The notes: a model not told the origin generated them from the sequence alone. A DNA stretch of 64,000 nt from Amphiura filiformis (GCF_039555335.1 NC_092631.1:1550001-1614000); one strand, 5' to 3'. Positions 12,661 to 25,100 are shown, counted from the first letter of the stretch. Made by a program: numbers and translations.

Positions 12661-12951
12661 TTTTGCTACTGTAGGCACCAAATTAGGTCAGTCAAGATTT
12701 TGTTTTTAGTGTGAGTGGGCATTTTTGTTTTAGTATAGTGGGCACAATTTTGTTTTTTGTTTTTTGGCTCATGTAGTGGGAAAAGTTTTTGTTTTTGTTT
12801 TTGTTTTTTAAACTGCCAGCCTCCCCAGGAAATTTAATGGGGCAGCTCGAAATAGGCCTGAGAGAAGATACACATCAAAAGGAAAACATCGAAAAGTGTA
12901 TATTCTTGATTTATTCTCTTTTCTGGGAAAAAACAATGACAGATTTTAATG

Positions 12952-13150
12952 TTCTGCATGCTGGCCATAGGTTTCAACATAAAAAGTCCCAAGTTTTGAG
13001 ATATTTTCTCAAAATATCAAGAACTACTGAACCAATACTAGGCTTGTTTGTACTCATTTTAATGCATTTTTCATGCTGATTCCAAATATGGTCATGAAGA
13101 TTTACAATTCTAAAATTTTTGAAAAAAAATTCTGCAGTCGACAAAGAGTT
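12952..13150 (+). repeat. Dispersed repeat R3, copy 1
   Basis: It contains GATATTTTCTCAAAATATCA, AATACTAGGCTTGTTTGTAC, ATGCTGATTCCAAATATGGT and ends near CTGCAGTCGACA. It is shared with 23205-23425 (reverse) and 40765-41005. The open frames over it on both strands are repeat-derived. Confidence 0.7.
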
Positions 13151-15184
13151 AAAAACACCTGTACAACAAGAAATGCACCTTACAACCTGATGATGACAAA
13201 GATCACTAAACACAACATCAACGTACAGCATTACAGTAATTCTTGTCAAGTAATTACTAACGGATAGTGCCATATATAAAATTACTTTTAAACTGCAATA
13301 AACTGCAATACATGCCCAGAAACCTAATCCTGTCAAACGCCGAGTGAACGTGAAATGTTTTTCTTGGATACACTAGATGGCTGGCTATCTAGGTTAAAGT
13401 CGGCTTTTGTTTAATTCTCTGTGGCTCAATTGTTTAGAGTGTAATTAGTTACGTAGATTTGAGCCATTTGTACAAGTTAATCAAAATGTTTTGTTACTGT
13501 CTGAGGAGTATTTTTTTTGTACATATGAATGTTAAGATTATTTTGGTTTGTCATGCGTTGAGTTAAAGTAACACGGCAAAAAAGTTATTTCTTGATTCCA
13601 TTTTTTAACAAATAGAAAAATAACCATAGCTTAAAGACTTGGCAACAAATGAACACATCGCAGGACACACACAAATGTATGGTTGTGTCATTAGCGCCAA
13701 TCCGGTTTGAAACGTGTTGAGGGGGGGGGCTGAATCGGCCTGAATTGTCAAAAAGTGGCTGAAAAGTGGGGGTGGGGCAACGGACACATTGATGCCCATA
13801 GGTTGCATAGATGGCATGCATTTTGCTTGTAATGACCTACAATTTCTGCAAATGAGGACATACATGCAAATATAGCAGAGCAGCTGAGGACACTCTGTAA
13901 CTGAGGATGTCCAGGTCCCCTCTACTTTCGAATGCATACCCAGCAAACAAAGAACATTTTAAATGTAGTACCTACCTGTATGTATCAATGTTCAAAACAA
14001 GGATTTTAACCAGAAAGCCAAGAAAGAGCTTTGATTTTGACCATTCACAGCTCTAAAGGTCCCCTTCCGGCCCGGTATGCAATCAGCTCCCAAAGACCTA
14101 CCATCTCCGAATTTTGGGGGAGCATAGTTTGTTGTTTAGCATTCAATCTCGCTAGTTTACGATGCGAACCATCTGAATAACACTTCACATAGCGCTGCAC
14201 ATGGACATGATGGAAAACTTAATATAAACCTCGATACTATAAATAATACAGTAACAAATAACTATGTCCTGGAACCATGTATACTATAGTTTGATCACCT
14301 CGTAATCGGCAGGCTTTATAACATCACAGATTATTAAATATCAGTATATTTTATTTCAAGAATTGTCTTCTGACATCTTGCCAGAAGCATAACAAATTAT
14401 TAATTCAAGTCTTATACTTGATCTACTTTCTTTAGCACGCACAATATGGAGCAGTCAGGTCAACTATATCACTCTTTTAACTTGGGTCTACTTTTTGGCA
14501 TAGTGGTAATTTGGTAAAACTTTTACGGTAAAAGCCTAACAATTCCCCCGATTATGAGCCGATCAAACTATGTGTAAGAAAATATATAAAAGCAAATAGG
14601 GCCTATAAAAGCTCAATATTTAAAAATGCTCAAACAATTTCAAAATAACTATACTCACCCTAAGGAAACGAACAGCTACAATAATCCCATTATCAACCTC
14701 GTTTAGGCAACACTTGCACCACCCCCATATTCCTTGGCCCACTATTCCTTCTGCTTACAGGATCTCTCCCCAATGCACAAGCATGCATGCAATGTTACAC
14801 CGACGCCTGCCTGCCTCCTTGCCTGCCAAGTTCAGTTCTTTTCCTTTCCTTCATATGTCTGTCAAAATAAAATTGGTACATACAGGAAATGGAATGAACT
14901 AAATGGGGACTAATACTTGAGTTCTGGACTACTGTAAAAATGGGAAATTTTCGCACAATTAATTTTTCGCACTTTGCTAATTTTGAACTTTTTCCCTTCT
15001 TTTCAAATTAGTGATTCTATATTTCCATACATGGACCTTTTGACTATACACAAACGAATATATTCACGTGTTGTTATTTTCACAGTAGCAGCTTGGAATG
15101 CAAAAAGCACGAAAATAAATGTAGCACAAAAATTTCTACTTTTACGGTATTCAAAAGTGCATAAATAGGATCTCAAAACTATGA
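13151..15184. other. AT-rich intergenic DNA, no feature recognised
   Basis: Only short chance frames are present. A G-rich run lies at 13721-13730. No repeat boundary could be fixed. Confidence 0.45.
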
Positions 15185-15440
15185 ATCAGACTGCATTAAA
15201 GTGCACAGTTCTTTAACCCCAGTATGTTTGTACACTTATTGAATGACCTTTGAGTACTCTGGGTACCAAAACACATACTGGTAAAAGTGGGAGTTTTGGG
15301 GCGCCCACTACGGCGGGGGCCCTTATTTGGCTTGACTTTGCAAATAGGTTCTAATTTCGGTCTTGCTAGAATTACTTGGAAACTGTTTTGCTTAAAAGTA
15401 TGCCCAGCTTAGAAATAAAAACACAACTTGCTTGGTTTTG
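15185..15440 (-). repeat. Dispersed repeat R2, copy 2 (reverse, block order B then A)
   Basis: On the minus strand block B (ATTTCTAAGCTGGGCATAC, TTCTAGCAAGACCGAAATTA) runs directly into block A (CAAAGGTCATTCAATAAG, GGGGTTAAAGAACTGTGCAC). Relative to the copy at 12166-12660 the block order is permuted. Confidence 0.6.
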
Positions 15441-15895
15441 ATTTTGATTTTATTACTGCTTACTAATATGCATTGAATGCAAGTTAAGTACTATATACAG
15501 CGGGAATTAACGTTTGAAATATGAAATTAATAAAAATACCTTTCAGTCTTCTAAAAACGCTTTAAGAGATGGTGCTATTACGATCGCAGAGTATGATTCA
15601 GGTGATGAGACCGGGGTGATGAGCGGCATGATTTGATGTGGCATTGATCTAAAGCTGCTTTGTCGATCAAGGAGCCAGGAATTCCATCGATAAACATTTT
15701 TTTTAAAAAGGATGGATGGTCTCTTTAATCCCTGGAAAATTTAGTGCGGTAGTGGCAATTGACATTTGTTGTGTTATTTAAAACATTTATCTTTCAAAAA
15801 TCCAGAGCGTATAGGCTTGTCATCTTTGTTTGAAATACAAAATTATTGGGTTAATAAAAACACCCAATACACTGTGACTTCTGTGCGTTGCTTAA

Positions 15896-16263
15896 GGGCT
15901 CATATTGAAATACCCTACCACGCTTTCACACAGAAAGAAGGCAGGATTCCCCTCGCTAAGCGTGAGCCTCAGGAAAGCTTGGTCATAAAACGGATGGATT
16001 ATATGCATCAGTGATACACCCTGCCTTTTGAAGTGGTCTGGTGACAAGGATTATAATAAAAGTTTATCAAATACTGGCAATTTTATTGATTGTTGAACTA
16101 ATTGAACTAATCAGCTCATCGCACAACCCAGGAAAGCACGCCCTAATTTAAGTGGCTAATTGCAGTGTTATAATCACACAGGATTTTAACAAAAGAAGGC
16201 TAGCACAGAAAAGCTGCAGGATGGCGCACACCTTCCTGTGTAAGGGAATTTCAATATGAGCCC
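15896..16263. mobile_element. PIF/Harbinger-like MITE, long form, TAA target duplication
   Basis: The ends GGGCTCATATTGAAATACCC and its complement on the right (GGGAATTTCAATATGAGCCC) form terminal inverted repeats. TAA flanks both sides (15893-15895 and 16264-16266), the 3-bp TWA duplication typical of PIF/Harbinger elements. The internal sequence at about 16026-16180 is absent from the shorter copy at 22551-22764. No coding sequence is present. Confidence 0.82.
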
Positions 16264-16639
16264 TAAACATGTTAAACAAGTTCAAATGCTGATATCCACA
16301 GCGACTTTCCATTAAATCAATAACCAGGTATGCATTACAACCGACAGTTATCATATATGTCCACTTGGAAAACAATCCTTAAGAATTAAATATGCAAACC
16401 TATATTCTAAATTAAATAATTCTGCTCCAACAACCCCTACAACATGATTTCCTAACAATCATGACAATAGTAACCGAAATGGTAACCTGATCTTTATTCA
16501 TTTCCTTTTTATTTGAAACCAACCGCAAGAGATTTTACACCTCTCTCACTGCAATAAATATGCTTTACATTTCTTAATCTTTCTTTGCTTGCTATGCTAA
16601 TGTTACATTATTGTTTTAAAGAAAAAAAATTATATCCAA

Positions 16640-17110
16640 ACGGTTATACTTTAGCCCCGGGGTGGCACTTCAATATGAAATGGATATACCTGTAGGCCCG
16701 GTTGTAGGGCTGTGCAGTAAGGGGCATCCGGTGAGAGCAAGGGTCATTGCAAGGGTGAGAGCATGATTTTTGGCATTCAGTGAGACCAAAATGTACAAAA
16801 TATGGGGTCATTGGGTGAGAGAGTAGATCCGTTTGGATCTAAATTATGGGGGGGATTGGGTGAGAATATGACTTTTTTAGGGTCTTTGTGTGAGAGCCTA
16901 AAGAAGCCTCGAAAATTCAATTTACAGTTCTAAATGACTTCAAATGGCTTTAAAAGAGTTAACAAAATCAGTGATAGACGAGGCTCGTTGCTGTTCAGAT
17001 GGAAATAATATGGGTCTAGGTCTTTGGGTGACAGATCTAAAGGAACAATATGGGTCTTTGGGTGACACACCATGTGCTGGTAATGGGGTCATTGGGTGAC
17101 AGCGATGGTG
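16640..17110. repeat. Degenerate short-period repeats (GGGTCATTGGGTGAGAG-like)
   Basis: Variants of GGGTCATTGGGTGAGAG and GGGTCTTTGGGTGACAG recur every 30-60 bases. A smaller stretch of the same style lies near 36730-36800. Non-coding. Confidence 0.5.
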
Positions 17111-17200
17111 AAAAAGGGGGTCTTAACAGCTCTACATACACATCACCTCATCTCCAAAGTGGGAGTGCCCCCGAATTTCAGCACATCCCATCAAAGCTCC

Positions 17201-17240
17201 CATTGGGCGCCCCATTCCTTTTTTAAAGGAATTTTTATTG
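17201..17240. repeat. Shared hairpin end motif, copy 3 (inverted)
   Basis: CATTGGGCGCCCCATTCC, followed by the hairpin complement and TTTTTATT, is the reverse complement of the motif at 11051-11090. A truncated CATTGGGCGCC-like word is also seen at 18359-18370. Confidence 0.55.
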
Positions 17241-17387
17241 TGTGTAAATTTTGTGGTTCTAAGCTTCCATACACTTGATCTATACACCAGTAGCATATAC
17301 AGCCCTTTTTAAATGGGCGCGTGCCCCCCGGTCAAAAGGGAATAGAAATTGGAGAAAACGAGAAGGGAAACGCCTGTGTGCATGTTA

Positions 17388-17877
17388 GGGGCTGTCATTT
17401 TCTACGGAAGGGGGGGTCATGAATATACTGGGGGTCATAGAATTTTTAGACCAAAATTAGGGGGTTATAATTTTTTACACCAAAAATAGGGGATTATAGA
17501 ATTATTAAGGGCTGGTGACCCAAAATTTTTGCGCGCTGCATGTACATTCTTTTAACTTATGATCAAAATGTACGCACAATCTTTAGTTATATAATTTAAC
17601 ATTTTTGCACGCTCCGTGCACCTTCTATGCACTTACGATCAAAATTTTAATGCACGCCACGCACATTCTTCACATTAAAGTTTTGGTGCGCTCCGCACCT
17701 TAGTTCCAGCAATGAATAATTTGTTGTCAGTCTGTGTAAGTGGAAGGGGGAGGTCATAAAAATTTCGACCGAGATAGGGGGTTGGTAAAAAAATAGCCCG
17801 TGATAGGGGGGTCATAAAAAATTGACTCCGGTTGACTCCAACATATTCATACCCCTTCCGAAGAAAATGACATCCCC
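17388..17877. mobile_element. PIF/Harbinger-like MITE with TTA target duplication
   Basis: The left end GGGGCTGTCATTTTCTACGG and the right end CCGAAGAAAATGACATCCCC are inverted repeats of about 40 bp, reaching into GGTCATGAATAT / ATATTCATACC. TTA flanks both sides (17385-17387 and 17878-17880). Related copies lie at 49395-49699 and in part at 50011-50225. Non-coding. Confidence 0.8.
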
Positions 17878-18209
17878 TTATGTTGACTAAATCTCATATT
17901 TGTCCATTTTAGCATTTAAAAAAGGCAAATTTAGGCACGTTTTGCTCGAATTTGTTCCAATATAAACCATATTGACCATTTAATTCAATACAGTGGAAAC
18001 TCATTAACACGAAGTTGTGCGGAATTCGAATTTTACTTCTTGTTATCAAGAGTTTGTGTTATCCAGTTCTATTAACATGTGAAATGTATGCTTGGGAATG
18101 TAAACCATACTTCTTGTTATCAGGAACTTCATGTTAAGAGGGTTTGTGTTAACGAGTTGCCACTGTATGTCATCATGGTTATATTTACACATTTCATGAT
18201 CCTTTCCTA

Positions 18210-19004
18210 GGGGCTGTGCAATAATTATGAGCCCTGGGGAGGGTAAAATTTTTTTGGGGGGGGGGCAAGACATTTTGGCGAGCCAAAAGGGGGGGCAGTG
18301 GCAAGCAATTTTTGGCCAGCCGAGAGGAGGGGGCAAGCTTCGGAATTTTGGCACACATTCATTGGGCGCCTTTTAAATAAAACGCTCTAAAAGGGGTTCA
18401 AGTTAGGAAAACAGTATGGCAATGCTTAAATATGCAAATTATCCTGCTCGCTGCGCTTGCAACATATATCTACACTTTTTACGGTTTGCAAATTGGGTTC
18501 CCAAAAATTTGGCATGTGGAAAGAGAGGGGGCAAGCAGTGGCATACCGTGGCCACTCCTACCCCGGGGGGCTGAAGAAAATTCAATTTTGCCGCCCCTTC
18601 CTCAACAGCCCAAAAAGGTTGACCCAATTTTTTTGCTTGGTGGTTTGAAAAAGTGAAGAGCAAAAAAAAAAAAAAAAAAAAAAGGATTATAGGCACTAGC
18701 GCCCTAAAAGCAACACATTTTGATGTATACGGGGGATGTATAGTACAATTTTTTATACTTTTTCAAAAAATTTTCCGCCCTTTTTTCTTTACTAATTCTT
18801 TTTGCAACCCCTTCTTCTCACTGCCACCCCTTCATTTTGGCCGCCCCCTGCTTTTACCCTGGGGGGCTCGTGCCCCAAAGTCCCCCAAAAATATGCGCAT
18901 GGCAAGCAATTTTGGCAGGCCAAGAGGGGGGACAAGCGATTTTGGCGGGCCGTTCAGAAATTTTACCCCCCCCTCCCGTGCGCTTATAATTATTGCATAG
19001 CCCC
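18210..19004. mobile_element. TIR element carrying a nested R1 insertion
   Basis: The inverted ends are GGGGCTGTGCAATAATTATG and, on the right, ATAATTATTGCATAGCCCC. The flanks CTA (18207-18209) and TTA (19005-19007) are a one-mismatch version of a TWA duplication. The body consists of repeated GGGGGGCAAGCAATTTTGGC-like units. A copy of family R1 lies inside at 18538-18901, so this element is the older of the two. Confidence 0.7.
18538..18901 (+). repeat. Dispersed repeat family R1, copy 2 (nested)
   Basis: It runs from GTGGCATACCGTGGCC to ATATGCGCATG and is flanked by GCAAGCA at 18531-18537 and 18902-18908, consistent with a 7-bp target duplication (though the host sequence is itself repetitive). 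A pure A run of about 22 bases lies inside at 18661-18682. It is in the opposite orientation to copy 1. Confidence 0.68.
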
Positions 19005-22000
19005 TTAGCTCACCAAGAAATTTGCCCCCCCCCCGATTGCTGAAGTGCTATATACGCACCTGAGTAGTAGATATTTCTTAAAATTATCATCAATGTGAAA
19101 AATAATGTTGTTCTTCTATATGATGAGGCTCGTAGAAATTCTAATTTATAGGCCTATAGCAGGTTGCATTTGACTCCCCTCTAAGTGTAAATGGATCAGC
19201 CCAAACCCAAAGATGACCTCCTAAATTGGCCCTGACCTTCCCTCACAACTCACCCATCACTGCTTGCCAGTAACAGGTTCATTTCCATGTATTCTCATCT
19301 GCATGTACAGGTATGTTGGAATATACTTTGGTTGGATTATCCTTGTGGTTCTTTTGCTGATAATATTCTTTCTTTGTTCATTCAATTTCTGTGATTAGTA
19401 AAATTCAGCATTTCATCCAAATTTGAGCTATTTGTTTGGAGTATTTTAATAAGACTCAGATGTTGTGAAGCCTTATTAAATCAGAAGGCTTGATATAATG
19501 TTCAATCATGGAGGTATTTATATACCTCCATGGTTCAATCTACATGTTATTCTTTGGATGTACCAAACCAAATTTAACAAAGAATTAGCTGTGGTAGCTC
19601 AATTTGACTCTTGCTTTGTAACATTTTTGATGTTATATCAGATGGTCAATCTCCAGTTCAACTTCAAATTTTATGATTTGCTTATGTATTTTGTTTTGTT
19701 TGACATTTCCATAGAGAGAATCATATAAGTTATTAAGGTTACGGAGGGTGAAAATTCCACTCAACTTGTCTTTTGTTTTTTAATTTTTATTTATGAAGTA
19801 TATGTATATATTAAACATCTCAGAGATGTAGATTGAAAAAATTGTATCAACAAAGTATTTTTGAAATTATTTTTGTGTATCAATATTGCTCTAGATATCC
19901 CACAGCACTAATTCTTTTTTAAAGACAGTTCTTGTTTTAAGGGGACACTACACTAAATCCTTCCGCATTTGGTGTAACTCATGGAAGAAAGAGAAGGTGT
20001 GAGTGTCTATCATTTTCTTTGGAGGGGGGAATCCCAAATATACATGGGGGGCCCGTGGGTTAGATTTTAAAAGGTATGCCAACATTTCCTGTCATCCTCC
20101 CCTGGCCCTGCTCCGGCCAGCCTAACTTTGCCAATGTGGAAACTTTAAATGGCCTAGATATTATGATGCAGATTTGAATGTTTCTGTAGTGTTTCCTAAG
20201 CCTTATAAAGATGCACTGTAAATGTTTGCCAAAAAATGCTCCCCCTCCCCCATTCTACCCTCCCCAGGACTCATAATTATTATGCACCTAGTTACTTTAT
20301 TGTATTTTCACATGTATTTCAATGGGACATTTATTTAGTGATGTGCCCCCTTATAGTGATTATTATTCCAGTGCATGAACTGGCAACCCTATCGTTTTCA
20401 TTTGATTGCTAAAATCACTGAAGCATATGCACAGTGGAGCATGAGTATTCAACCAGCACTATACTAGACAAAATCAATAAAATAAGTACTATCACCTTGG
20501 CCCTGGCAACACTAACTAACTAGCATTGTAAACAAGTTAGCACATGGTTTGAACATGATAATAGATAGTGTGGAAGTTTTGGCAGAAATTTGTCAATTTC
20601 TGCAAGTTTTGTGAAAATCAATTGATACTTCCCATGCAGTAAGGATTATCAGTAGTAATACAGGAGCACTGCACCTGGAATATTATGGGATTGTGAATTG
20701 ATACTGTGAAATAGCAGAAAATGTGAGTACTTGAAACTAAATGTGTGGATATCTCAGAACTCCATTTTGGACCATTTGGCCTGATATGCTGAGATGAAAT
20801 AAATTATTTTTTTTTTTTCTCGTAGCTGATTCATAAAATTTTGATATGCATGTGTTAGCTGATACTTCAAAGAAATAATGTAGGGAATAATTGTGTCAAT
20901 ATATTGGCACACTAAATTAATATTGTTGTTGCAAAAAAGACGACATTTACCCCATCATTTTCATTGACATTCTGTGAACATGTAAGCTTACTGTTTTAAA
21001 TCAGGAGGACCCATCGAAAGAATAAATAGGTACATTATTTCATTGGTTTGTTTGTAACACATATGCGAAATCGCAATGAAATCGGACCCTCTCCCCATAT
21101 TTTCCTGGCCTCTTTCCCAAAAAACCTCATGCTCATGAAATTGAACACAAATTGAAACACTTACAAAGTACATTTGTGTATGAGCTATGATGTTAAAAGT
21201 ATTACAATAATAATCATTAGAGTGTCAACTTTAAGATGAAGTATGATTTTTAGGCCTGCCATGTTTATTTTTTGAAAAACACAATATTTTAGGTGGCTAC
21301 GTGCAGCCAATTTGCCTACACAAGAGTTCAAAATCCTGTATAACCTTAAAGAGCAGCACTGTTCAGACCAAATTCATGTGAATGACAACACACATGGAAA
21401 TAAGGCATGCAGTGCTGGTGCAACAAAGTTGTCATTCTCTCTGTGCATTGAAGTGTCATATTTTGTTTATTCATATTTTGTTTATTCATGTATTTGTTTA
21501 TTCATTATTGCATGTTATATAACTTGCATATTATTTTCAACATGTTATTCAAATGATTGCTCTTAAATAAAAGTCACCATGCTTTAAAATAGTAAGCATT
21601 CAGCCACACAAATTGTGTACCCTTGTATATTAAATTTATATATTGCTGCATCCAATTGGTGTGAGCAAGCTAACTAGGGCAGTGAACTTTATATTTTACT
21701 AAACTTGGAATATATACCAAATTGTTTTATATGTTTTAAATGCTTTCTGCATCATCCTGCATGATATTATTGCTGACTGATTTTTATTATTACTGCTGAT
21801 GATCATTTCTGTAATGTTTTAAATGACCAAAGATTTAGGTATGTGGACTTTTAGGAACAAAATTAGTCCATATTGATCAACATGTCCTTTGCAAAACATG
21901 ATCATTGGAATATTTTTGAGCTCTTTCAGTACTGAATCCGATTGGTAAAAAAGATGGTAAAAGAGTTTAATACCAAACTTGAAAGTTTAGCTTTTTTCTC

Positions 22001-22139
22001 GGTTTGTCTTCTTCTGTAAAAATGTGTAACTGTGCAACCAAATTAGCTATAAACATGGGGCTGGACTGATGGGGAATGTTTTACTTTATATACAGATGAT
22101 TTGAGCCTGAGCGGGGACTGGATTGGCCGGGTCACATAT
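19005..22139. other. AT-rich intergenic DNA
   Basis: Noted inside are a perfect 11-bp-stem hairpin at 19507-19532, a G-rich fragment near 20020-20050 resembling the GTCATTTTCTTTGGAAGG termini of the TTA-flanked MITEs, and tandem TTTGTTTATTCAT words near 21465-21505. No gene was recognised. Confidence 0.45.
19507..19532. repeat. Perfect hairpin, 11-bp stem
   Basis: CATGGAGGTAT, loop TTAT, ATACCTCCATG, with a related TTCAATC/GGTTCAATC context outside. Function unknown. Confidence 0.75.
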
Positions 22140-22402
22140 GTGACACGATCTGGTCCATGGGGGCAAAGGCGGCAAATTTGAAATTGAGATAAAGGCAAAA
22201 ATATGGAGTAATGGCAAAAATATGGAGTAAAAAACAATAAAATACATAAGAAAATACACACCACAAAGCTTCAGAACTTTATAACCAAGTATGCTAGACC
22301 TTTGGTGTTTTCAGTATGTGATTCCTAATGTTTATATAAGGTAATTAATTAACTCAATTGTTTAAAATGCCTCCTTTGACCCCATGGAGCAGATCGCGTC
22401 AC
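22140..22402. mobile_element. MITE with GTGACACGATCTGGTCCATG ends, copy 1
   Basis: The left end GTGACACGATCTGGTCCATG and the right end CATGGAGCAGATCGCGTCAC are inverted repeats of about 30 bp. The interior closely matches the better-preserved copy at 36937-37187. Non-coding. Confidence 0.75.
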
Positions 22403-22550
22403 ATAGAAAAATGGAGGTGTAGGGATGGCAAAAAAACATTTAACCTAATTTATCAAAATAATACCCCAAACATACAGTGCTAGGCCTATATGTTATTACA
22501 TGTACCTAGATTATAAAAATCCAATTAGTTAAATTTATGAGTTCAAGTAA

Positions 22551-22764
22551 GGGCTCATATTGAAATACCCTACCACGTTTTCACACAGAAAGAAGGCAGG
22601 ATTCCCCTCGCTAAGCGCACGCCTCAGGAAAGCTCGGTCATAAAACGGATGGATTATATGCATCAGTGATACACCCTGCCCAGGATTTTAACAAAGAAGG
22701 CTAGCACAGGAAAGCTGCAGGATGGCGCACACCTTCCTGTGTAAGGGAATTTCAATATGAGCCC
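22551..22764. mobile_element. PIF/Harbinger-like MITE, internally deleted form, TAA duplication
   Basis: It has the same termini and subterminal sequence as 15896-16263 but lacks about 150 bp from the middle. Here CACCCTGCC joins directly to CAGGATTTTAAC. TAA flanks both ends (22548-22550 and 22765-22767). Confidence 0.82.
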
Positions 22765-22821
22765 TAAATGCCGGAGTCCCAACTTTGATAACAAACCTTG
22801 ATATACACTGCGTTCCACCAT

Positions 22822-22880
22822 TACAGAAATACGCAGAATCACTGAGGAGTCATCTCTTACCACTGGCACTCACCAGTATC
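22822..22880. repeat. Single diverged unit of the 86-bp minisatellite
   Basis: ACAGAAATACGCAGAATCAC followed by TGAGGAGTCATCTC and CACTCACCAGTA matches the tandem array at 23872-24210, with a few changes and a small insertion. Confidence 0.6.
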
Positions 22881-23204
22881 GAGAAGAAAAGAGTCCGGAA
22901 GAATTAGTATTGAAGAAGGAGACGTAGTGGGTTTAATAGTAATTTTGTGCATATGGGAGTGCATTCATTGTTGTTGTGCATTCATGTACATGTAATGTAG
23001 ACATGGTCTCCTGACCTCTTGTAATTTTTGCCTGAAAATCTCACTTTCTTGCCAAAAGTAATAACAAAAGCAGGCAGTCATGAAAGCAGGCCAGACACAT
23101 GGTTGGAAACTGCCTTGAGTTTTGGCCTCATTGTGACCTTCGACCCATGGTGGGCAGCATAGGGGTATATGTGACCCAATTTAGGTTAACTCTCTCCACG
23201 CGTG

Positions 23205-23425
23205 TGTCGATTGCAGACGACAAATTTTTAAAAAAATCAAAATTCAAAAATTTCAGAATTGTAAATTTTCATGCCCATATTTGGAATCAGCATGAAAAAT
23301 ACATTTAAATGAGTACAAACAAGCCTAGTATTAGTTCAGTGGTTCTTAAGACTGCTCTTGATATTTTGAGAAAATATCTAAAAATTGGGACTTTTTATGT
23401 TGAAGCCTATGGCTAGCATATGTTG
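23205..23425 (-). repeat. Dispersed repeat R3, copy 2 (reverse)
   Basis: Reverse complement of the repeat at 12952-13150, sharing GTACAAACAAGCCTAGTATT and GATATTTTGAGAAAATATC. It begins next to GTGTCGATTGCAGACGACAA, the same boundary type as the other copies. Confidence 0.7.
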
Positions 23426-23871
23426 GCAAATACAAAATTAAAAAATTATAGCCAGAAATAGGTGCCGGGGGGTGGAGTCTCGGATTACTCTCCGTTGCTA
23501 TGGAGAGAAATGAGTAGTTGAAAAATGACTGGTAAAAAAGACTTAAAAAGTTAATTTTAAAGATGTTTTTCTCAGTTTGTGTCTCCTTGTGCATTAATTC
23601 TGTACAAATACAACTTTGCAACCAAATCAGCTATAAAGTATGTGGATTGGACTGATAGGGAAGTTTTCACTCACATGAAAATGGAGGTGTAAGGATGGCA
23701 AAAAACTTTGGTTCCACTAATTTAGCAAAATAACACCCCAAACATACAGTGCCATGTATTATTTTCCTCGATTAAATTAAATTAGTTAATGTGAGTTCAA
23801 GTAAGTGACGGAGTCCCATATCAGCCTTGAGCCACTGTTTTGATAACAAACTTTGCTATACACTCCATTCC

Positions 23872-24210
23872 AACAGAAATACACAGAATCACTGAGGAGT
23901 CATCTCATACCACTCACCAGTAGTGATTAACATAGGCACAGACCAACAGAAGTATTGAACAGAAATACACAGAATCACTGAGGAGTCATCTCATACCACT
24001 CACCAGTAGTGATTAACATAGGCACAGACCAACAGAAGTATTGAACAGAAATACACAGAATCACTGAGGAGTCATCTCATACCACTCACCAGTAGTGATT
24101 AACATAGACACAAACCAACAGAAGTATTGAACAGAAATACACAGGATCACTGAGGAGTCATCTCATATCACTCACCAGTAGTGATTAACAGACACAGACC
24201 AACAGAAGAC
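23872..24210. repeat. 86-bp minisatellite, four tandem units
   Basis: Units start at 23872, 23958, 24044 and 24130, each beginning AACAGAAATACACAGAATCA (G/A changes allowed) and ending near CAACAGAAGTATTG. The last unit is slightly shortened. More units occur at 22822, 24794-24940 and 25554-25636. Confidence 0.88.
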
Positions 24211-24793
24211 AACTTGAAGTATCAAGAAGAGTCAGGACGGGAGTTAGGAAGAATTAATGTAACAGGGATGATTTTAGATGGGGTCGACGATCAATCGTAG
24301 GGGCAAGGATTCTGTAAAATTATAAACGTGTACTGATGACGATGATGCAACACAAATAACTGAAAAGACGAATTAAGTATCACTAGCAGAATCACAGTGT
24401 TCCTTTTTAAATGATTTATTCACAAACGAGATAGTATAATCACATGTAGGGCCTAGTACAATGATGACACAGACAAAGGTGGAGGTGCTGACTGGTTGGA
24501 AGTCATAGATGGAGTGAGGAGAGCACATGTCTAGTCCACATGGTAAAGAACATATTATGGGATGGGATTACCATGGTTACCAGGTCAAACTTGCAAGGGT
24601 AGCACAATTTGGGGATAGGCAGGAAGTGGTCAAGGTTAGTGGTCAAGGATGGTGATGTAATGTTAGGTATGGGAAGCAGTTAGGGTCAAAATGGGAAACA
24701 AAGACACATGGGGTATAGGAGGCAACACAAGACAAAAACATGAAATATTATGACCGTTACATTAATTAACCTTTCTATATTACATTCTATTCC

Positions 24794-24940
24794 AACAGAA
24801 ATACACAGAATCACTGAGGAGTCATCTCATACCACTCACCAGTAGTGATTAACATAGGCACAGACCAACAGAAGTATTGAACAGAAATACACAGAATCAC
24901 TGAGGAGTCATCTCATACCACTTACCAGTAGTGACAAATC
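24794..24940. repeat. 86-bp minisatellite, two units
   Basis: Units at 24794 and 24880 have the same sequence as the 23872 array. The second unit is truncated after ACCAGTAGTGA. Confidence 0.85.
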
Positions 24941-25100
24941 AACAGAAAACAAGGTAACGAGAAGAAAAGAGTAATTGGAGAAGAAGAGTGTCATAGCGAA
25001 CCATCAACAAGAACTATAGGTGCTAGGTAAATTTGGTCACAGTCCAGGTATAAAAATAAAACCTAAAATGAAAAGCATGAATCCTTTGACAAGACATTCA

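Noticed and set aside
12974-13336. 120-codon minus-strand frame with Cys-rich and hydrophobic parts
   Set aside because: Half of it overlaps dispersed repeat R3, which occurs three times in the window, so the frame is repeat-derived.
23872-24210. Regularly spaced repeats considered as a CRISPR array
   Set aside because: The 86-bp units are directly adjacent with no unique spacers, and the DNA is clearly eukaryotic.
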